Part shown: piece after piece, positions 59,673 through 64,000 of the stretch | Layout: the number at the start of each line of letters is the position of its first letter | Position numbering within the stretch: the stretch's first letter is position 1 | Program-made: the position numbers and the translations under genes | Source of the DNA: Caprella mutica | Taxonomy: Eukaryota; Arthropoda; Malacostraca; Amphipoda; Caprellidae | Direction: 5' to 3' | Length of the DNA stretch: 64,000 nucleotides | Assembly (NCBI GenBank): GCA_947561585.1 | Contig: CANNZV010001112.1 | Span: 43,334-107,333, forward strand | The notes under the pieces: generated by a model | The model's database searches: none | The model's input: the letters and a program-made list of their open reading frames with translations, nothing else | What the model was told of the DNA's origin: nothing

Positions 59673-59899
59673 CTTGCAAGCCATTAAGCTATAACTTTGC
59701 ATGTATATCATATTATGTATACAAAATAAACTATTAAAATGTTAATATGATACAGTATGTGACTTCTATGTATAACATACAAATAAATTTCAAACTCTTT
59801 TTCATATACCAATATCTAAGTATATATCATTGGATACACTTATAAGGTTTAAAGCACATATTTGAATTTAAATACAAAGAATCGTTTTAAAGTGATGAA

Positions 59900-60070
59900 T
59901 AGGGTTGTGACAATATGCATTTAAAATCATAGATCCTGAAAATATTATAGACGGAGAGAATTAAACAGTATTGAATCGTTCTAAACCAGCGATATATAGT
60001 ATTCGATACCATTTTATTTCGTCTATGATTTCCTTAGGATCTATGATTTTAAGTGCATATTGTCACAACA
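59900..60070. mobile_element. hAT-type MITE, relative of 17151-17317
   Basis: TAGGGTTGTGACAATATGC at the left and GCATATTGTCACAAC at the right; the last bases of the right end are eroded. The interior is inverted relative to the 17.2 kb copy. Confidence 0.8.
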
Positions 60071-60507
60071 CAAAAATGCTACGGTTAGTACACCAGAGCC
60101 TCAGTCTCTATAAGCACCAGCTCCAACGCTAGTGTAAGCGGTAACGTCATTCACACGTGTGAGGAACTACTTTCCTTGCATTATTTTGAGAAGAATAACA
60201 ACTCGGGAAATATTAATAGAAGGATCCTCTTGCTCTTCTTATTGTAAATAATGTTATGCCAATGAAATTATAAAAGATACCAAGATTATTTGGAGATTAA
60301 AAGTACTAGCAACAACAATCAGAGGGCGTTATAGGAGCTAAAACTCCACTAATAGACTGTCACCAAAGTGCCTTAAATATTTGAAACTAATACAATAAAC
60401 TTCAGCAGTAAACTTTAGGAGTTCTGACCGTCTCTGGAAAACTGAAGTTTACTATTCTGAAAGTTGTGACAGATTGTGAATGATAAATGACCAACACTTA
60501 GCGTTAG

Positions 60508-61998
60508 AAGATGTACTATCGGAGAAAAGAGTCATTGTGATGATGTACTATCAGAAAAAAAAACTGTGAAGATGTACTATCAGAGAAAAGAGTCACTGTG
60601 AAGATGTACTATCAGAGAAAAGAGTCACTGTGATGATGTACTATCGGAGAAAAGAGTCACTGTGATGATGTACTATCGGAGAAAAGAGTCACTGTGATGA
60701 TGTACTATGAGAGAAAAGAGTCACTGTGATGATGTACTATCGGAGAAAAGAGTCACTGTGATGATGTACTATCAGAGAAAAGAGTCACGATGATGTACTA
60801 TCAGAGAAAAGAGTCACTGTGATGATGTACTATCAGAGAAAAGTCATTGTGAGGATGTACTATCGGAGAAAAGAGTCACTGTGATGATGTACTATCGTAG
60901 AAAAGAGTCACTGTGATGATATACTATAAGAGAAAAGAGTCACTGTGATGATGTACTATCGGAGAAAAGAGTCACTGTGATGATATACTATAAGAGAAAA
61001 GAGTCACTGTGATGATGTACTCTCAGAGAAAAGAGTCACTGTGATAATGTACTATCAGAGAAAAGAGTCACTGTGATGATGTACTATCGGATAAAAGAGT
61101 CACTGTGATGATATACTATCAGAGAAAAGAGTCATTGTGATGATTTACTATCAGAGAAAAGAGTCATTGTGATGATGTACTATCAGAGAAAAGAGTCATT
61201 GTGATGATGTACTATCAGAGAAAAGAGTCACTGTGATGATGTACTATCAGAGAAAAGAGTCATTGTGATGATGTACTATCAGAGAAAAGAGTCACTGTGA
61301 TGATGTACTATCAGAGAAAGAGTCACTGTGATGATGTACTATCAGAGAAAAGAGTCACTGTGATGATGTACTATCAGAGAAAAGAGTCACTATGATGATG
61401 TATAAGAGAAAAGAGTCACTGTGATGATGTACTATCGGATAAAAGAGTCACTGTGATGATATACTATCAGAGAAAAGAGTCATTGTGATGATTTACTATC
61501 AGAGAAAAGAGTCATTGTGATGATGTACTATCAGAGAAAAGAGTCATTGTGATGATTACTATCAGAGAAAAGAGTCACTGTGATGATGTACTATCAGAGA
61601 AAAGAGTCATTGTGATGATGTACTATCAGAGAAAAGAGTCACTGTGATGATGTACTATCAGAGAAAGAGTCACTGTGATGATGTACTATCAGAGAAAAGA
61701 GTCACTGTGATGATGTACTATCAGAGAAAAGAGTCACTATGATGATGTACTATAAGAGAAAAGAGTCACTGTGATGATGTACTATCAGAGAAAAGAGTCA
61801 CTGTGATGATGTACTATCAGAGAAAAGAGTCACTGTGATGATGTACTATCAGAAAAAAGAGTCACTGTGATGATGTACTATCAGAGAAAAGAGTCACTGT
61901 GATGATGTACTATCAGAGAAAAGAGTCACTGTGATGATGTACTATCAGAGAAAAGAGTCACTGTGATGATGTACTATCAGAGGAAAGAGTCACTGTGA
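60508..61998. repeat. 32-bp minisatellite, about 46 copies
   Basis: The unit GATGATGTACTATCAGAGAA then AAGAGTCACTGT is the same as at 42107-42366. Variants such as GGATAAAAGAG, GATGATTTAC and the one-base-short GAGAAAGAG recur in the same order about 350 bases apart (61085-61400 and 61435-61750), a higher-order duplication. Confidence 0.97.
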
Positions 61999-62899
61999 TG
62001 ATAATTCACAAATTAGTTTCCTAATTACCTTCGCAAACTTGCGGAAGGTTGTATGTACATTACCCGGCATCTATTTTTTTCCTATTATTTTCTAATCTTA
62101 CTAATTTGTCGTCGTGTCCCCAGACCAATTTTAAAATATCTTCGAGTATTACAATTAGTAAAGTTTCTTTTCAGTAGAGTGAAATTAGCAAAATGTGAGA
62201 AGATCGTTACATAGTCACTTTCCTTTGAATAAGTGAAAGAGATTTAAATTTTCCTTCGTAATAACTAAATCCACGAACCATGAGACTGAAACAAAATCTG
62301 AAAACTGGAAAAATAAATTCTAAAGATCACATTTGATAACTTTCACAAATATTCAAATATTTTAGACATCTTTTTCTCCAGTAGAAGATAACGAAACAAA
62401 TAATCAAATATTTTAGACAATGACTTTACATTCCCCAAGAACGGAAATCTCTGAAAATCATCAGGTGCTGGTTTGAGAGAGAAATATCATCCAAATAGAA
62501 ATGGATGTCGTCTGAAAATTCAATCAGTTGCAACGAATGAAAATCCGTTGGTATTTCATTGAGGACATATTTCCTATGTCTAGAAATAAAACACTGAGCT
62601 CAGCCTACGTAAGTTCAGATAAAAATGACTCATTCTTTTTTTCCATGGGTAATTCTTTTACAATGCACAGCAAATTATGTCGGTTTGTGCGACATGACAT
62701 CGGGAGATGAAAAAGTAAAACAGCGGGAAAAAATAGAATGGAAAATAAGAGAAGCCGTAGAAAATAATTGAAGGTGAGAGAGGAGTAGGAAGGAGTGAGA
62801 GAGGAGTAGGGAGGACTAAGAGAGGAGTCAGATTGGGAGGGAGTTGTCACCTGAATATTAGAGTTGGTTGGCTCGTGTAAAAAATAGGGAGAAAGTAAT

Positions 62900-63240
62900 T
62901 ATTGAAGAGAGGGGGATGAGAGGAGCATTGGAGGGGGAAGAGAGGAGCATTGGAGGGGGATGAGAGGAGCATTGGAGGAGGATGAGAGGAGCATTGGATG
63001 GGGTTGAGAGGAGCATTGGAGGGGGAAGAGAGGAGCATTGGAGGAGGATGAGAGGAGCATTGGAGGAGGGATGAGAGGAGCATTGGAGGGGAAAGAGAGG
63101 AGCATTGGAGGGGATGAGAGGAGCATTGGAGGGGGATGAGAGGAGCATTGGAGGGGGATGAGAGGAGCATTGGAGGGGGAAGAGAGGAGTATTGGAGGGG
63201 GTTGAGAGGAGTATTGGAGGGGGATGAGAGGAGCATTAAA
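62900..63240. repeat. 22-bp purine-rich minisatellite, about 15 copies
   Basis: The unit GAGGAGCATTGGAGGGGGAT then GA is repeated, with GGAAGA and one-base length variants. Several open frames through it are artefacts. Confidence 0.95.
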
Positions 63241-63404
63241 GAAATATATAATTCAATATTAGAAATAATTTATCTTTATTTTTTAAATATCAACTATATC
63301 TTTTTACTTCACTATGTTTTACATTATAGGTTTCATTTCAATACTCATACGATAAAACTTTTGAAAAATATTTCCTAATAATAATAATAAACTGTGTAGA
63401 TACA

Positions 63405-64000
63405 ATACTGTCTAGGATATCTAGGATACGATTAGATACCCACTTGCCATAGCAGTCTACATATCTTAGGATACCAATAGAAGTCTACATATCGTATCAT
63501 AGGAATCTACCAATAGAAGTTACATATCGTATCTATAGATACCAATATAAGTCTACTTATCGTATCTAGATACCAATAAGTTACATATCGTATCTAGATA
63601 CAATAAGTCTACATATCGTATCTAGGATACCAATAAGTCTACTTATCGTATCTAGGATACATAAGTTACCAATAGAAGTCTACATATCGTATCTAGGATA
63701 CCAATAGAAGTCTACTTATCGTATCTAGGATACCAATAGAAGTCTACATATCGTATCTAGAATACCAATAGAAGTCTACATATCGTATCTAGGATACCAA
63801 TAGAAGTCTACTTATCGTATCTAGGATACCAATAAGTCTACATATCGTATCTAGGATACCAATAAGTCTACATATCGTATCTAGGATACCAATAAGTCTA
63901 CTTATCGTATCTAGGATACCAATAGAAGTCTACATATCGTATCTAGGATACCAATAGAAGTCTACTTATCGTATCTAGGATACCAATAGAAGTCTACTTA
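63405..64000. repeat. 32/29-bp minisatellite running off the window
   Basis: The unit TCTAGGATACCAATAGAAGT then CTACATATCGTA alternates with a 29-bp form lacking GAA and with CTTATCG variants. The right border is beyond the window. Confidence 0.95.

Noticed and set aside
62528..62850. Short opposing frames of 60 and 81 codons
   Set aside because: No splice sites, composition shift or recognisable motif; chance length in a region without stops.

Overview
The window looks like repeat-rich nuclear DNA of an arthropod, most likely an insect. It is AT-rich, its putative genes are split by introns with GT/AG sites, and it carries fragments of pogo/Tigger, Tc1/mariner, piggyBac, hAT and LINE elements together with many short inverted-repeat elements. 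I see no rRNA, tRNA, bacterial-type operon or CRISPR array. A hemipteran host is only a guess; the class is better supported than the order.

Layout. 0.2-2.3 kb is a DNA transposon with clear terminal inverted repeats, paired subterminal repeats and one 289-codon gene of unknown function. 3.5-5.1 kb is a broken pogo/jerky-type transposase. 6.5-8.4 kb is a wrecked LINE (zinc-knuckle ORF1, RNase H, C-terminal tail) split by a hAT-type short element. 8.6-10.3 kb is a decayed TTAA-flanked piggyBac-like element. 12-19 kb holds isolated exon-like segments on both strands, none assignable to a known gene, plus five short inverted-repeat elements. 20-37 kb contains two diverged copies of one segment. 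Each copy carries one member of a pair of unrecognised single-exon genes (21.9-22.4 and 30.2-30.8 kb, minus strand), and mariner, pogo and foldback elements are inserted around them. A 2.2 kb minisatellite lies only in the second copy. 37.3-41.3 kb is a pile of nested DNA elements.

42.9-47.2 kb (minus strand) holds the best host gene: two exons of a multi-pass membrane protein with a long basic, serine-rich tail. The upstream exon ends inside a 21-bp tandem repeat in which every unit recreates the same consensus 5' splice site in the same reading frame. This gives 16 equivalent in-frame donors and is the most interesting feature of the window.

From 42 kb to the end the sequence is dominated by more than a dozen unrelated minisatellites (15-40 bp units), including a 3.3 kb array of a 20-bp unit. 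Between them, 57.9-58.6 kb holds a 217-codon reading frame without an ATG and with a single internal TGA that resembles real protein but that I cannot identify. One 32-bp minisatellite occurs at two places (42.1 and 60.5-62.0 kb) with related 3' flanks.
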